From contig CAUZFZ010000078.1 in NCBI GenBank assembly GCA_963579025.1, forward strand, positions 1 to 45,554: DNA of 45,554 bases, read 5' to 3'. This document shows positions 7,776 through 17,235 of this stretch, one piece after another (positions within the stretch are counted from its first letter, which is position 1; the number at the start of each line of letters is the position of its first letter). The position numbers and the translations under genes are program-made. The notes below the pieces were generated by a model. That model was not told the origin of the DNA and ran no database searches. It saw only the letters and a program-made list of their open reading frames with translations. The stretch is from CAUZFZ01 sp963579025 (GTDB lineage Bacteria > Planctomycetota > Planctomycetia > Planctomycetales > Planctomycetaceae).

Positions 7776-10442
7776 ATGCCTGACGGCGAAACATCGCTGC
7801 CTTTTTCCTGCAAGGACCCTGATTCCGTTCTGCACCGCGCTCAGGACCGTGACCTGATTTCTGACCGGCAGTTTGAGAAATGCCGCAAAGATACCGGCGA
7901 GGATGCGTCATCGACGGCTCTCCTGACCCGAGCGATGAAACGCCGTTATCTCACCAGGTGGCACATCGAGGAACTCGATGCCAATAAGCGGGAGTCATTC
8001 TTCATTGACCGCTACCGCCTGGAAGAGCCACTCGGCCAGGGTGGAATGGGGATCGTCTATCGCGCCACTCACATGGTTATGCGTCGGCCTGTTGCACTGA
8101 AGCTGCTCAAGCAGGAACGAGCCTCCGATCCCACCGCGTATGATCGATTCCTGCGTGAGATCCGCATTGCTGGAAAACTGCTGCACGAAAACATCGTGAC
8201 GACGTTTGACGCCGGAAATTCGGATGAGGGCTGGTATCTGACTATGGAATTGATCGATGGCGTCGATCTGTCGGACTATGTGAAAACCCGCGGACCGCTT
8301 TCCGTGAATCAGGCGATCCGAACGTTGCGCTATGCCGCAAAGGGACTCGACGTTGCTCATCGCAATGGGCTCGTTCACCGCGACATCAAGCCTGCCAACC
8401 TGATGGTCACGCGCGACCGGGTTGTCAAACTGCTTGACATGGGCCTGGCGCGAATCCGCGACGTGATGGAAGACGAGTCCAGTCAGCACATGAGTCTGAC
8501 AGGTTCCAATGCGATCCTGGGCACGCCGGCGTACATGGCCCCCGAGCAGATTCAGAATGCGAGTGAGGCTGACATCCGCGCGGATATTTACTCCCTGGGT
8601 TGCACGCTTTACTTCCTGTTGACCGGACACAGTGCGTTTCAGGGAAAGAGTGTGCTGGACGTGCTGCGTCTGCACGATCAGGGTCACTGGACGCCGATTG
8701 AAACCTACCTGCCGAATGTGTCGAGCCATGTCACGGCAGTACTGCAACGAATGCTGGCTCGAAACGCCGAAGACCGCTTTCAGGAGCCAGCGGAGCTGGT
8801 TCGAGCCCTCGGTCAATTACTCAAGTCTCAGCAACCCGGAGATATGGAGCCTGCCATCGAGGCAACGCTCGACGAGCGAGGAAGTGCGGGAGCCGTTCCG
8901 ATCAGTGCTCCGTCACCGCCTTCGGCTGTCAGGCCGAAGACTCCACCGGATCGACCGATGGAGAGTGGTTCGGTTTCGTTTGAGTGGATCGAAGTACCCG
9001 CTGGATCGTTCATGGCTGGCTGTTCGGCGACACAGGTCAGTCTGATGCTCGATGGTCTGGCGATCGGGAATGCCGATGAGACACGTCAACGCTGGCTGCG
9101 GGACAATCCGTTGATCGAAAACCGAACCGGCGTTTTTCGGATGTCGCGATATCCCGTGACCAACAGCCAGTATCAGCAATTCGTCGATGCCACGGGTCAC
9201 TCCGCCCCCGAGCACTGGAGCAGCAATCGGTTTCCTGCCGGTCAGGATCGTCACCCGGTCGTGCATGTGACACATGACGACGCGGCCGCTTTCTGCAGAT
9301 GGAGCGGGACCAGACTCCCCGTTCCGGCTGAATGGGAGAAAGCGGCTCGCGGTACTGACGGGAATCTGTACCCCTGGGGCGATGATTTTGACAGCGCTTG
9401 CTGCCAGTGCTCCGAGGCAGGGGCAGGCTCGACCGTGCCTGTTGACAGCTTCCCAACAGGCATCAGCCCGTTGGGGCTGGCACAGATGTGTGGCAACGTT
9501 TGCGAGTGGACGGGAGGGACCGACCAGCCTGAAATTCGGGGAGGCTCATACGAATACAGTTGCCGCGTTTACGGTGCGGCATTCGTGGGTATTGGAACCG
9601 AACCCAATCACCACGATGGCGACATCGGCTTCCGAGTCGTTGAGAGCGATATGCCACCGACGTCGGCCCGTCGCGAAGTTGCGCGTCCGGCGGCCTCAGC
9701 CATGCGTGAACGCGCAAACGAGCCTGGCCTCACTCCAATACGCAATGAACTTGAAAGCGGCCTGATAACGATTCCCCCGGGATCGTTCGTGAAAGGGCTG
9801 AGTGAATCTCAGGTGGCTCCGCTGGCCAGCCAGTTCAATCTGGGACCAGTTGATCGGCAAAAGCTGGTGGGGACCGGAACCGGTTCCGTCATGCTGCCTC
9901 CGTTTCGAGTCTCAAGCACCTGCGTCACGAACGGGCAGTACCTTGAGTTCGTTCGGCAGACCGGACACCAGCAACCGGAGGACTGGCCGGCGTGGGTGAT
10001 GAGCGGCCAGCTTCCTGATTCAGACCCGTGGTGCCGGCTGCCAGTGCAGAGTGTCAGTTTTGATGACGCCAGTGAATTCGCTCGTTGGGCGGGAATGCGT
10101 CTGCCCACCGGTGACGAGTGGGAGAAAGCGGCGCGTGGCACGGACACCCGGCTCTATCCCTGGGGAAGCACATTCGATGCGTCGCGCTGCTGCTGCGCGG
10201 AGGGTGGCAATGCTCAGCCGGCAGCAGTCGATGCGTTTCCCGGTGGAGCGAGTCCGTACGGAATGTTGAACGCAGCCGGAAATGTCCGTGAATGGGTGGC
10301 TGACGTTTCCGGCAATGTCGCCAGCGTCCGAGGTGGCAGCTACGGAGATTCCTGTACGATTTTCGGGCTGATCAGTTTTACTCAATTGGCGACTCGAGAT
10401 CTCCGACAGCAGGGCATCGGGTTCCGACTGGCGTCCGACTGA
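7776..10442 (+). CDS. Ser/Thr protein kinase with two FGE-sulfatase (SUMF1-like) domains
   Basis: 888 residues from the ATG at 7776. A Hanks-type kinase domain spans about 79-348: glycine loop G-Q-G-G-M-G (87-92), Lys109, catalytic HRD at 201-203 with Lys205 and Asn208, and APE at 255-257. The usual DFG is DMG (221-223), which keeps the metal-binding Asp, so the kinase is probably active. After a Pro-rich linker come two domains of the formylglycine-generating-enzyme/SUMF1 family (about 402-624 and 662-888). Both have the P-V-T-N or C-V-T-N start, R-L-P...E-W-E-K-A-A-R-G, Y-P-W-G, G-N-V-x-E-W, R-G-G-S-Y and G-F-R signatures. These C-type-lectin-fold domains often act in binding rather than catalysis when fused to kinases. 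No membrane segment is evident, so the protein is probably cytoplasmic. It is fifth in the operon. Confidence 0.9.
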   Translation: MPDGETSLPFSCKDPDSVLHRAQDRDLISDRQFEKCRKDTGEDASSTALLTRAMKRRYLTRWHIEELDANKRESFFIDRYRLEEPLGQGGMGIVYRATHMVMRRPVALKLLKQERASDPTAYDRFLREIRIAGKLLHENIVTTFDAGNSDEGWYLTMELIDGVDLSDYVKTRGPLSVNQAIRTLRYAAKGLDVAHRNGLVHRDIKPANLMVTRDRVVKLLDMGLARIRDVMEDESSQHMSLTGSNAILGTPAYMAPEQIQNASEADIRADIYSLGCTLYFLLTGHSAFQGKSVLDVLRLHDQGHWTPIETYLPNVSSHVTAVLQRMLARNAEDRFQEPAELVRALGQLLKSQQPGDMEPAIEATLDERGSAGAVPISAPSPPSAVRPKTPPDRPMESGSVSFEWIEVPAGSFMAGCSATQVSLMLDGLAIGNADETRQRWLRDNPLIENRTGVFRMSRYPVTNSQYQQFVDATGHSAPEHWSSNRFPAGQDRHPVVHVTHDDAAAFCRWSGTRLPVPAEWEKAARGTDGNLYPWGDDFDSACCQCSEAGAGSTVPVDSFPTGISPLGLAQMCGNVCEWTGGTDQPEIRGGSYEYSCRVYGAAFVGIGTEPNHHDGDIGFRVVESDMPPTSARREVARPAASAMRERANEPGLTPIRNELESGLITIPPGSFVKGLSESQVAPLASQFNLGPVDRQKLVGTGTGSVMLPPFRVSSTCVTNGQYLEFVRQTGHQQPEDWPAWVMSGQLPDSDPWCRLPVQSVSFDDASEFARWAGMRLPTGDEWEKAARGTDTRLYPWGSTFDASRCCCAEGGNAQPAAVDAFPGGASPYGMLNAAGNVREWVADVSGNVASVRGGSYGDSCTIFGLISFTQLATRDLRQQGIGFRLASD

Positions 10443-10466
10443 ATGCGATAGCGGGGGAGTTGAAGC

Positions 10467-13400
10467 ATGAGCTCGGAACCGAGCAGCATCTACCAGCTTG
10501 TCCTTGGCCTTCCGGCGGAGGTCACGCAACCCGACGTCTATCAGCTCCTGGGTGTCGAGCAGTTCTGCGGCGACAAAAAGAAGATCGGTCAGGCAGCCGT
10601 GGAACGCCACGGCATGCTGTTGAAGTGGCAGAACTACCACGATCACGAAGCGATTCACCGGCTGGAGAATGAGCTTGGTGAGGCCTTCGAGGTTCTTGCT
10701 GATTCAGATCGCAAAACCGCCTACGACGTCGAATTGAGGCAACAGCTCGGCGACGCCGATCCGTCTTCGCCAGCTCCCGATCCGCCGACCGACGATGCAG
10801 TCCTCGATCCGCAACTACCTGACGAGATCGAGTTGGATGCCCCAGGTAATCTGGGACCCGTGCCAGGACCGTCGTCTTCAAGTGCAGACGGAACAGTCGA
10901 AGAGTCGGACCGGCCGGCGAAACGCGTTCGCAAGGAAAAGCGACCCGGTCCCAAAGCACGTCGTAAAGCGAAGACGGAAGCAAAGGGCTCGGAAGAGGAC
11001 ATTGACGATCGACTGCAACGATTGCTCGACGCACTGGAACCGGTCCAGGAAACCGGATTTGACCGGGAAACTTCGCTGTCGAGAAAGATGCGCAAGTATG
11101 AGGACGAGCAGGATCTGCCTGACGATGAACCAGAAGAAGTTGATCGAAAGGCCCCTGCCAGGCTTTCGAAAGGAGACGAACGGCGCGCGGAAGAAGAGGC
11201 TCACAGGCGACGCGTGATGTTGACCGCCGCTGGCGGTGGAGCTGGATTGACCATCGTCATGTTCGGCCTGATTTTCCTGATTGTCTCTGCGGTCAATCGT
11301 CCGGAAGAGGACGTCGCCGATGCGACGCTGACCACGGTCGAGTCGGAGACAGACACGTCTGCCAGTGATGCGGCAGACACACCGTCACTACCCGCCAGTT
11401 GGAGCACGATCGCTGTCGGTGATGCGGACACGCGAATTCTGCGTGTCGCGATATCGCCGGGCGGCAAGATCGTCGCAGTCGTCCTTGCCGATGAACTGCA
11501 GATTCATCGCGTTGGCGGCTCCGAAACGAGGACGATCAAGCGCGGTATTCAATGGGCGCGTTTCGCGCGGGATGGCAGTCATCTGACCTTTGTCGACAAG
11601 TCCGGGCTCCTCGGAATCTGGCGACCCGATGACTGGGACTCAGACATCGATCTGATTCAGGGCGCTCCAGTCCTGTCCGGCCAGATTACTCGCTGCGATT
11701 ATTCACCGGTTGACGACCGGCTGGCGGTCTTTTCAGAGGATGAAGCTGCCATCTTCAGCCTGCGTGAGCGGAAGTGGGGCGTCCGTTACAGCGCGGCGAG
11801 AGAGAACGTATTTGGCTCGTGGGTTCGTAATGGCCGCGGCCAGATTTGTCTCCTGGGGATGGGAGTGTCCTCCTCCGAAAATCGTGCCAGTGGCTTCCGG
11901 TCGCTTCCGATCACCATTGAAGTCCACGACATCGACACCGAAAAACAAATGGAGCGGATTGGAGACCTGTCACATCTCGATCTGGACTATGTGAAGCAGT
12001 TCGACGCCGTGTTTACGGACGAGTCGCTGCGGATTGGATTGTTGTCTCAGCGCTACAACCGAGCCCCGGAATTCACCGTCTGGAGTCGGTCCCGAGACCT
12101 GGAAAGTGATGGGTCTGCATCGACCAGCAGCTTGACACTACCTGAGCCGAGTTGTGCCGCGGTCACGGACGCGTTCCTCACTCCAGACGGCGAGGCTGCG
12201 TGTCTGCTGCGAGATGAGGTGGACTTCATCCGCTGGGATCATGGTTCAACAACCCTGCAACGGTTTACGTGTGCATCCGCTGGCTGTGAGAAGTGGCTCG
12301 GCGTCGATCCGGACGGAGAGTTTCTGGCGGCAATCCAAAGCGACCTGCCTGGTGCAATTGTTGTAGGCAGCGTTGCCGATTTGCCTCGCGAGACAATCCA
12401 CACCAGGGTAGACGTCGACACGATGCCGCTCCAGAACAGTGACCGACTGGCAATCCAGACGGTTCAGGTCCAGGGAGTGCCCGCATCGCCCGGCATGAAT
12501 GGCGTTGCCCGATTTGAGATTCCCGCTCCACTCGTTCTAAGAGTGAAGCCTCTTGTGCCAATCGCGGAGACGGTACTTGAACCTGCTGCCGTAGACGGCG
12601 GTCCTGAAAGGCCTGGACTCGGTCCGCGGTCGCTCGGTTCCAGGGGGCTTCGTAACGAGCCTGGTCTTCTCTGGTCGTCCAGCGGACGACTCCTGCTGAT
12701 ACGTAGACCGCACGGCACTGTTGGCGAGCAGACCGTCGATCGAGTCACCGTGTTCGATACCGAGCCGACTTTGCCAGCGCGATTGTTTTCGGCCGAAGTG
12801 CCAAACACCGACCTGCTGGCTTTCTCGCCTGACGACACAGTGCTTGTCCAGTTCAACGGTACAGAACTGCGATTTCTGGACGGCAGAACAGGCCAGGCGT
12901 CGGCGACGATTCCATTCCTGCTTCCTGACGGTCAGCCCGGACGGGCGCTTGCCGTTCTGCACAAGCCGAACGATCCATCAAACACACCGCCCAACGAAGG
13001 CGTGCTCTTCGGTGACTTCGGGCACGTCCCTTCAGACGATCGCTGGCTGCTGGGAATCGCGGGGCAGAATTGTGTGGGACTCGTGCATGTCCACAGCTCA
13101 GTGCTGCTATCCAATTCGGGATCACAGACGGCAACGGACGACATTGAAACGACAATTCAAAGTCGGATTCACCCCGTCTCCGACTATGAGATTCTGAATG
13201 CGTCTTTTCATCGAGAAGATTCCGAAGCCGTTCTTGTGGCCAAACGCGGTGACGATCTCCAGGCCGTTGTCGTGGACTTGATCTCCAGACGCGACAGCGC
13301 ACCCATCAACATCGGAGACCTCGACGAGAATCCGCGTTGGGCCATGAGTCACAGTGCGAGTCAGGTGTTCGTATCCGAAGACGACCTGGACCACGTGTTC

Positions 13401-15008
13401 ACGGCATCATCACCTCGCCAGGTCTTTCGACTGCTTGCTGAACGGAGCGGGGAATTGCGAGCAGCGACGTTTCTCGGTGAGGCTGGAATTGTCAAAGTCT
13501 CGCAAGACGGTGGTCTTTCGATCTACGCAGCGTCTAAGGCTACTGGTCGGTTAATTGTCGATCTTTCCGGTGTCGATCAGTCGGGATCCAATGAGGTCAC
13601 GTGGACAAATTCTGCATCGTCAGCCGAAGCGGATGCCACCGAATGGACATCAACGACGCGCGCCGATCTGACGGCTCGTCTGAAGAACTCGCAACAGGTG
13701 TCGGTGGCGGGGACACGTGACGGTCGCTGGCTGGCGATTGCAGCGGGGAATGATGTCATACTTCAAAGTCTGCCGCCGGAACTTGCTTCGGAAGTGCTGC
13801 AACGCTGTCGGACCGTCGCTCAAGGTCTGCTACGTCGGTCATCAAACACAACTGCAGCAAAGGTGATTCCGATCGATACAACCCCGGAGTCGGTCGAATT
13901 ACTCGGAAAGTCTCCATCCCCGGTTGTGTCGTCGGTCGTGACCGGTGCATCCGGAGGTCAGATTCTCGTGGCGGCTTCGGGATACCTGCAGGGAAGACTT
14001 GACCTCTGGCGCTGGCTGGACGCCAAGTACGTCGCCGTGTCCACGTCGCATGTGTCGGATCCCATCGTCGGACTCGACAGTTTTGCAACCAACTCGCAGC
14101 CGGACGGGATCGCGGCGGCAACTGCGGGGGGTGACATTTACGTGATCCCGTCGATTTCTGAAGCACTCCAGAAACACCAGACGACGACACCACTACAGCC
14201 AACGCGAACCACGCAAGTTGTTACGTCGTTTACGGCTTCCAGCGACGGTCGTTTTGCCGCATGGGCGACCGGCGTCGATACAAGGGTCGCGGACCTGAAC
14301 GCTGCTGATGCGGTCTACTCGGGGTTTCCGGCCAGCGAATGGGATCGTTCGCCGGTCCTTCAGTTTGCCCTTCGCAGAGGGCGGCGAAAGGCCACGGACC
14401 CGCACTCACTCTGTGTCACTCACAATCCAGTCCAGAACCCGCGAACGCGCATTGCACGTGTGTCAGCCGATCCCGGTGGTGTCACACCCGTCCTCGTCAA
14501 TTCCCGGCATGCGTCTCTGCGTGAACAGACTTCGCAAGTCGCTCCAGTCATGCTGGAAATAGGATCGACCACCACAGTACTCGCCGTCGTGCTGGGACAG
14601 AATATCCACCTGTATTCACTTCAGGATCGTCAGTTGCCATTGACGGCAACGCTACTTGCTCCCGAACTGGTGACGGCTCTGGCAGTTTCGGACAACGGAG
14701 ACCGGCTGGTCGCCGGAACACGATCGGGCCGAATTCTTATGTGGCTGAAATCCAGTCTCGCCAAACGGAAGGCCGTCAGCCCGGAAGGTCTGAACGAAGA
14801 CGAACTGCTGCTCGGCGGTGACAGTGAAGGTGGATTTAGAAATCCGGCAGTGACTCGATCGGCGTCTGCCGGCATTCCTGCCGACAATTCATGGCAGGCA
14901 CATACGACAGAAGTCACGACAATCACCTTCGGGACATCGCGCTACCAGATAGTCAGCGGTAGCACGGATGGTTCACTACGCGTCTGGAATCTGAGAACAC
15001 TGAAGTAA
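10467..15008 (+). CDS. Giant J-like/WD40 membrane protein
   Basis: 1513 residues, starting at an ATG with GGGGGAG 7 nt upstream. The N-terminal domain (about 8-95) is the same J-like domain as in the divergent protein at 83-1048, again without HPD. A highly charged linker (about 100-245) leads to one membrane helix (about 250-275). The remaining 1200 or so residues are beta-rich, with WD40-like repeats; the clearest is the last one, ending in the G-S-T-D-G-S-L-R-V-W-N pattern at the C-terminus. The length allows two seven-bladed propellers. Predicted topology: J-like domain in the cytoplasm, propellers outside the membrane. It is the last gene of the operon, 24 bp after the kinase, and ends without a clear terminator. 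It could link a cytoplasmic chaperone/kinase module to an envelope ligand. Confidence 0.85.
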   Translation: MSSEPSSIYQLVLGLPAEVTQPDVYQLLGVEQFCGDKKKIGQAAVERHGMLLKWQNYHDHEAIHRLENELGEAFEVLADSDRKTAYDVELRQQLGDADPSSPAPDPPTDDAVLDPQLPDEIELDAPGNLGPVPGPSSSSADGTVEESDRPAKRVRKEKRPGPKARRKAKTEAKGSEEDIDDRLQRLLDALEPVQETGFDRETSLSRKMRKYEDEQDLPDDEPEEVDRKAPARLSKGDERRAEEEAHRRRVMLTAAGGGAGLTIVMFGLIFLIVSAVNRPEEDVADATLTTVESETDTSASDAADTPSLPASWSTIAVGDADTRILRVAISPGGKIVAVVLADELQIHRVGGSETRTIKRGIQWARFARDGSHLTFVDKSGLLGIWRPDDWDSDIDLIQGAPVLSGQITRCDYSPVDDRLAVFSEDEAAIFSLRERKWGVRYSAARENVFGSWVRNGRGQICLLGMGVSSSENRASGFRSLPITIEVHDIDTEKQMERIGDLSHLDLDYVKQFDAVFTDESLRIGLLSQRYNRAPEFTVWSRSRDLESDGSASTSSLTLPEPSCAAVTDAFLTPDGEAACLLRDEVDFIRWDHGSTTLQRFTCASAGCEKWLGVDPDGEFLAAIQSDLPGAIVVGSVADLPRETIHTRVDVDTMPLQNSDRLAIQTVQVQGVPASPGMNGVARFEIPAPLVLRVKPLVPIAETVLEPAAVDGGPERPGLGPRSLGSRGLRNEPGLLWSSSGRLLLIRRPHGTVGEQTVDRVTVFDTEPTLPARLFSAEVPNTDLLAFSPDDTVLVQFNGTELRFLDGRTGQASATIPFLLPDGQPGRALAVLHKPNDPSNTPPNEGVLFGDFGHVPSDDRWLLGIAGQNCVGLVHVHSSVLLSNSGSQTATDDIETTIQSRIHPVSDYEILNASFHREDSEAVLVAKRGDDLQAVVVDLISRRDSAPINIGDLDENPRWAMSHSASQVFVSEDDLDHVFTASSPRQVFRLLAERSGELRAATFLGEAGIVKVSQDGGLSIYAASKATGRLIVDLSGVDQSGSNEVTWTNSASSAEADATEWTSTTRADLTARLKNSQQVSVAGTRDGRWLAIAAGNDVILQSLPPELASEVLQRCRTVAQGLLRRSSNTTAAKVIPIDTTPESVELLGKSPSPVVSSVVTGASGGQILVAASGYLQGRLDLWRWLDAKYVAVSTSHVSDPIVGLDSFATNSQPDGIAAATAGGDIYVIPSISEALQKHQTTTPLQPTRTTQVVTSFTASSDGRFAAWATGVDTRVADLNAADAVYSGFPASEWDRSPVLQFALRRGRRKATDPHSLCVTHNPVQNPRTRIARVSADPGGVTPVLVNSRHASLREQTSQVAPVMLEIGSTTTVLAVVLGQNIHLYSLQDRQLPLTATLLAPELVTALAVSDNGDRLVAGTRSGRILMWLKSSLAKRKAVSPEGLNEDELLLGGDSEGGFRNPAVTRSASAGIPADNSWQAHTTEVTTITFGTSRYQIVSGSTDGSLRVWNLRTLK

Positions 15009-15253
15009 ACCCGCGCCTGCTGTCCTGCAGACTCCAGTTTCTGTAAGTTCGCCCTATGGTGCACCAACTCAGTTGATCCATCAGGCCAGGGTGGGCCGCA
15101 CTGCTGTTGCTGATCCCAAACCCAGGAATCGGTATGTCGTTGCGGCAACGATTCTTCATACCGTGATTGTTGAGGGATGGCTGGCTCGGATTCTGAAGCC
15201 ACGTGACGAACTTTTTTTCAGTGAGCTACTCTGGCAGTTAAGAGGGCAAGGCA

Positions 15254-16732
15254 ATGTCAGCAACTCTGGACCCTGCTGGTGGTGGGCATCGACGAGACTT
15301 CCTGTCTGACGTCGGTATGGGATTCACCGGGCTGGCGCTGGGCGCGATGCTGCAGCGTGACGGCATCTCTCGCGATGCCGGGCCGGCGGACTCAGGTCAG
15401 CCACTCGGTCAACCCGCGTTTGCGCCGAAGGCGAAGAGCGTGATCTGGGTCTTTCTGTCCGGAGGCTATAGCCAGCTTGAGACGTTCGATCCAAAACCGG
15501 CGCTCAACAAATACGCTGGCATGACGTTTCAGGAGACGCCGTTTCCCAATCCGCTGGAATCGCCTCTGCATGACAAACGATCGCGAGCGGTGATCGAAAA
15601 GGTCCGCGACAAATACTCGAAGATCTTTCCCCTGCAGGTCGGCTGGAAGAAACGAGGCGAAAGCGGCATCGAAGTCAGCGACTGGCTGCCGCATATCGGG
15701 AGCTGTGTCGATGATCTGGCGTTCGTGCGGAACATGTGGACGACGGATAACGATCACGCGGCAGAGAACCAGATTCACACCGGCCGTCACAAACTCGATG
15801 AAACGCAGCCGAGTGTCGGGGCGTGGGTGACATATGGACTCGGTTCGCTCAACGAGAACCTGCCGCAGTTCCTGGTACTCGGCGGCCCGACACGCGCGGA
15901 CACACGATCGTCGTTCGGTTCTTACTACCTGGGACCGAAGTACGGCGGCATTCCACTCGCGGTCGATCCAAAGAACCCGCTGCCGTATGGACGCCGGAGT
16001 CCAGACATTCTGCCGGACGAACAGCGCAACGAGTTTGAGCTTGCTGGCCAGTTGAACCGCCTGGCTGCCGTTGAGTATCCGGAAGACGACGCTGTCCGTG
16101 CTCGGATTCGCTCGTACGAACTGGCCTACCGCATGCAGATGGCCGTCCCGGAAGCCGTCAACCTGAGCAGCGAAACGAAGGAAGTCCAACAGCTCTACGG
16201 TCTCGACAATTCCAATACAAAAGTGGCAGGCGAACGAATGCTGGCCGCGCGGCGTCTGGTTGAACGCGGTGTCCGCTTCGTGCAGGTTTATCCCAGCCCT
16301 TACGGAGTCTGGGACTCGCACCGGTCACTGAAGAAAAACCACGCGGCTCAGACGGCGAAGATCGACAAGCCAGTGGCCGGGTTATTGAAGGACCTGAAAC
16401 GACGCGGTCTTTACGACGACGTGCTGGTTGTCTTCTGCACGGAATTCGGGCGGACTCCTGCCGTCGAAGAACGCAGCGGTGGCACCGACGGTCGCGACCA
16501 TCACCCGCATGGATTCTCGGTGTTCTTTGCCGGGGCCGGCGTCAAACGTGGGCATGTTCACGGAGCGACGGATGAACTCGGTTTTCACGCGATCGATCCT
16601 GGGCACTACATCACCGACATGCACGCAACGGTGCTGCATCTGATGGGGCTGGATGGTCGACGCCTGGAAGTGCCGGGCCGCAAGCGGCTGGACATCGATC
16701 ACGGAGCACCCATCCAGGACATCCTGTCGTAG
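15254..16732 (+). CDS. DUF1501 family secreted protein
   Basis: 492 residues, with GAGGG 7 nt upstream of the ATG. A twin-arginine-type signal is visible at residues 13-33 (R-R-D-F-L followed by a hydrophobic run), so export in folded form by Tat is likely. The body matches the planctomycete DUF1501 family, an alkaline-phosphatase/sulfatase-like fold: an early W-V-F-L-S-G-G-Y-S-Q-L-E-T-F-D-P-K-P segment, the H-x-x-x-x-x-x-H-T-G-R-H region near 158-170, and a late C-T-E-F-G-R-T-P motif. DUF1501 genes usually sit beside a DUF1549/DUF1553 (PSCyt2/PSD1) partner, but none is adjacent here; the only such gene lies about 22 kb away on the other strand. Substrate unknown. Confidence 0.9.
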   Translation: MSATLDPAGGGHRRDFLSDVGMGFTGLALGAMLQRDGISRDAGPADSGQPLGQPAFAPKAKSVIWVFLSGGYSQLETFDPKPALNKYAGMTFQETPFPNPLESPLHDKRSRAVIEKVRDKYSKIFPLQVGWKKRGESGIEVSDWLPHIGSCVDDLAFVRNMWTTDNDHAAENQIHTGRHKLDETQPSVGAWVTYGLGSLNENLPQFLVLGGPTRADTRSSFGSYYLGPKYGGIPLAVDPKNPLPYGRRSPDILPDEQRNEFELAGQLNRLAAVEYPEDDAVRARIRSYELAYRMQMAVPEAVNLSSETKEVQQLYGLDNSNTKVAGERMLAARRLVERGVRFVQVYPSPYGVWDSHRSLKKNHAAQTAKIDKPVAGLLKDLKRRGLYDDVLVVFCTEFGRTPAVEERSGGTDGRDHHPHGFSVFFAGAGVKRGHVHGATDELGFHAIDPGHYITDMHATVLHLMGLDGRRLEVPGRKRLDIDHGAPIQDILS

Positions 16733-16754
16733 GTCGGTGAGCAGTCGCACGGAG

Positions 16755-17189
16755 ATGGATCAAAGCATGCTCAATGTCAATGATCGTATTGTGATACCGA
16801 TCAGCGAATTTGACTTCTCGTTCGCACGCAGTGGTGGACCGGGTGGTCAGAACGTGAACAAGTTGAATACGAAGGTCACGCTTCGGTGGACGCCATCGAC
16901 GTCGAAGGGCCTGCCTGCGGACGTCTGTGCCCGGTTCGTTGAGAAGTATCGGCGTCGCATGACGAAGGGTGGCGAGCTGGTCATGCATAGCCAGCGATAC
17001 CGGGATCAGGGACGCAATGTTGCCGACTGCCTGGAAAAACTGCGGATGCTGTTGCTCGATGTGGCCACGGCACCAAAGCTGCGGAGGCCGACACGACGCA
17101 CGCGCGGGTCGGTCGAACGGCGTCTGCGTGACAAGAAGCAGTCGTCCGAGAAGAAGGATCGACGACGTCGACCGTCATCGGATGACTGA
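16755..17189 (+). CDS. arfB: ArfB/YaeJ-like peptidyl-tRNA hydrolase (ribosome rescue)
   Basis: 144 residues. The GGQ motif lies in S-G-G-P-G-G-Q-N-V-N-K near residues 23-33, followed by the usual K-V-T-L-R-W segment, and the tail is strongly basic (K-K-Q-S-S-E-K-K-D-R-R-R-R). This is the layout of ArfB, a single-domain release-factor homologue whose basic tail enters the mRNA channel of stalled ribosomes and whose GGQ loop hydrolyses peptidyl-tRNA. It lacks the codon-recognition domains of RF1 and RF2. Two starts are possible: ATG 16755 (GGAG abuts it) and ATG 16767 (the same GGAG 12 nt upstream). It follows the DUF1501 gene by 22 bp. Related short release-factor-like proteins with other roles exist, so the symbol is provisional. 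Confidence 0.8.
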   Translation: MDQSMLNVNDRIVIPISEFDFSFARSGGPGGQNVNKLNTKVTLRWTPSTSKGLPADVCARFVEKYRRRMTKGGELVMHSQRYRDQGRNVADCLEKLRMLLLDVATAPKLRRPTRRTRGSVERRLRDKKQSSEKKDRRRRPSSDD

Positions 17190-17235
17190 GTAACTGTCGT
17201 CGAACAACAAGCCCACGCTTAAAGAGCTGCATCGA

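Noticed and set aside
7776..10442. Possible diversity-generating retroelement target
   Set aside because: FGE-fold domains are present, but no reverse transcriptase or template-like repeat is visible in the window.
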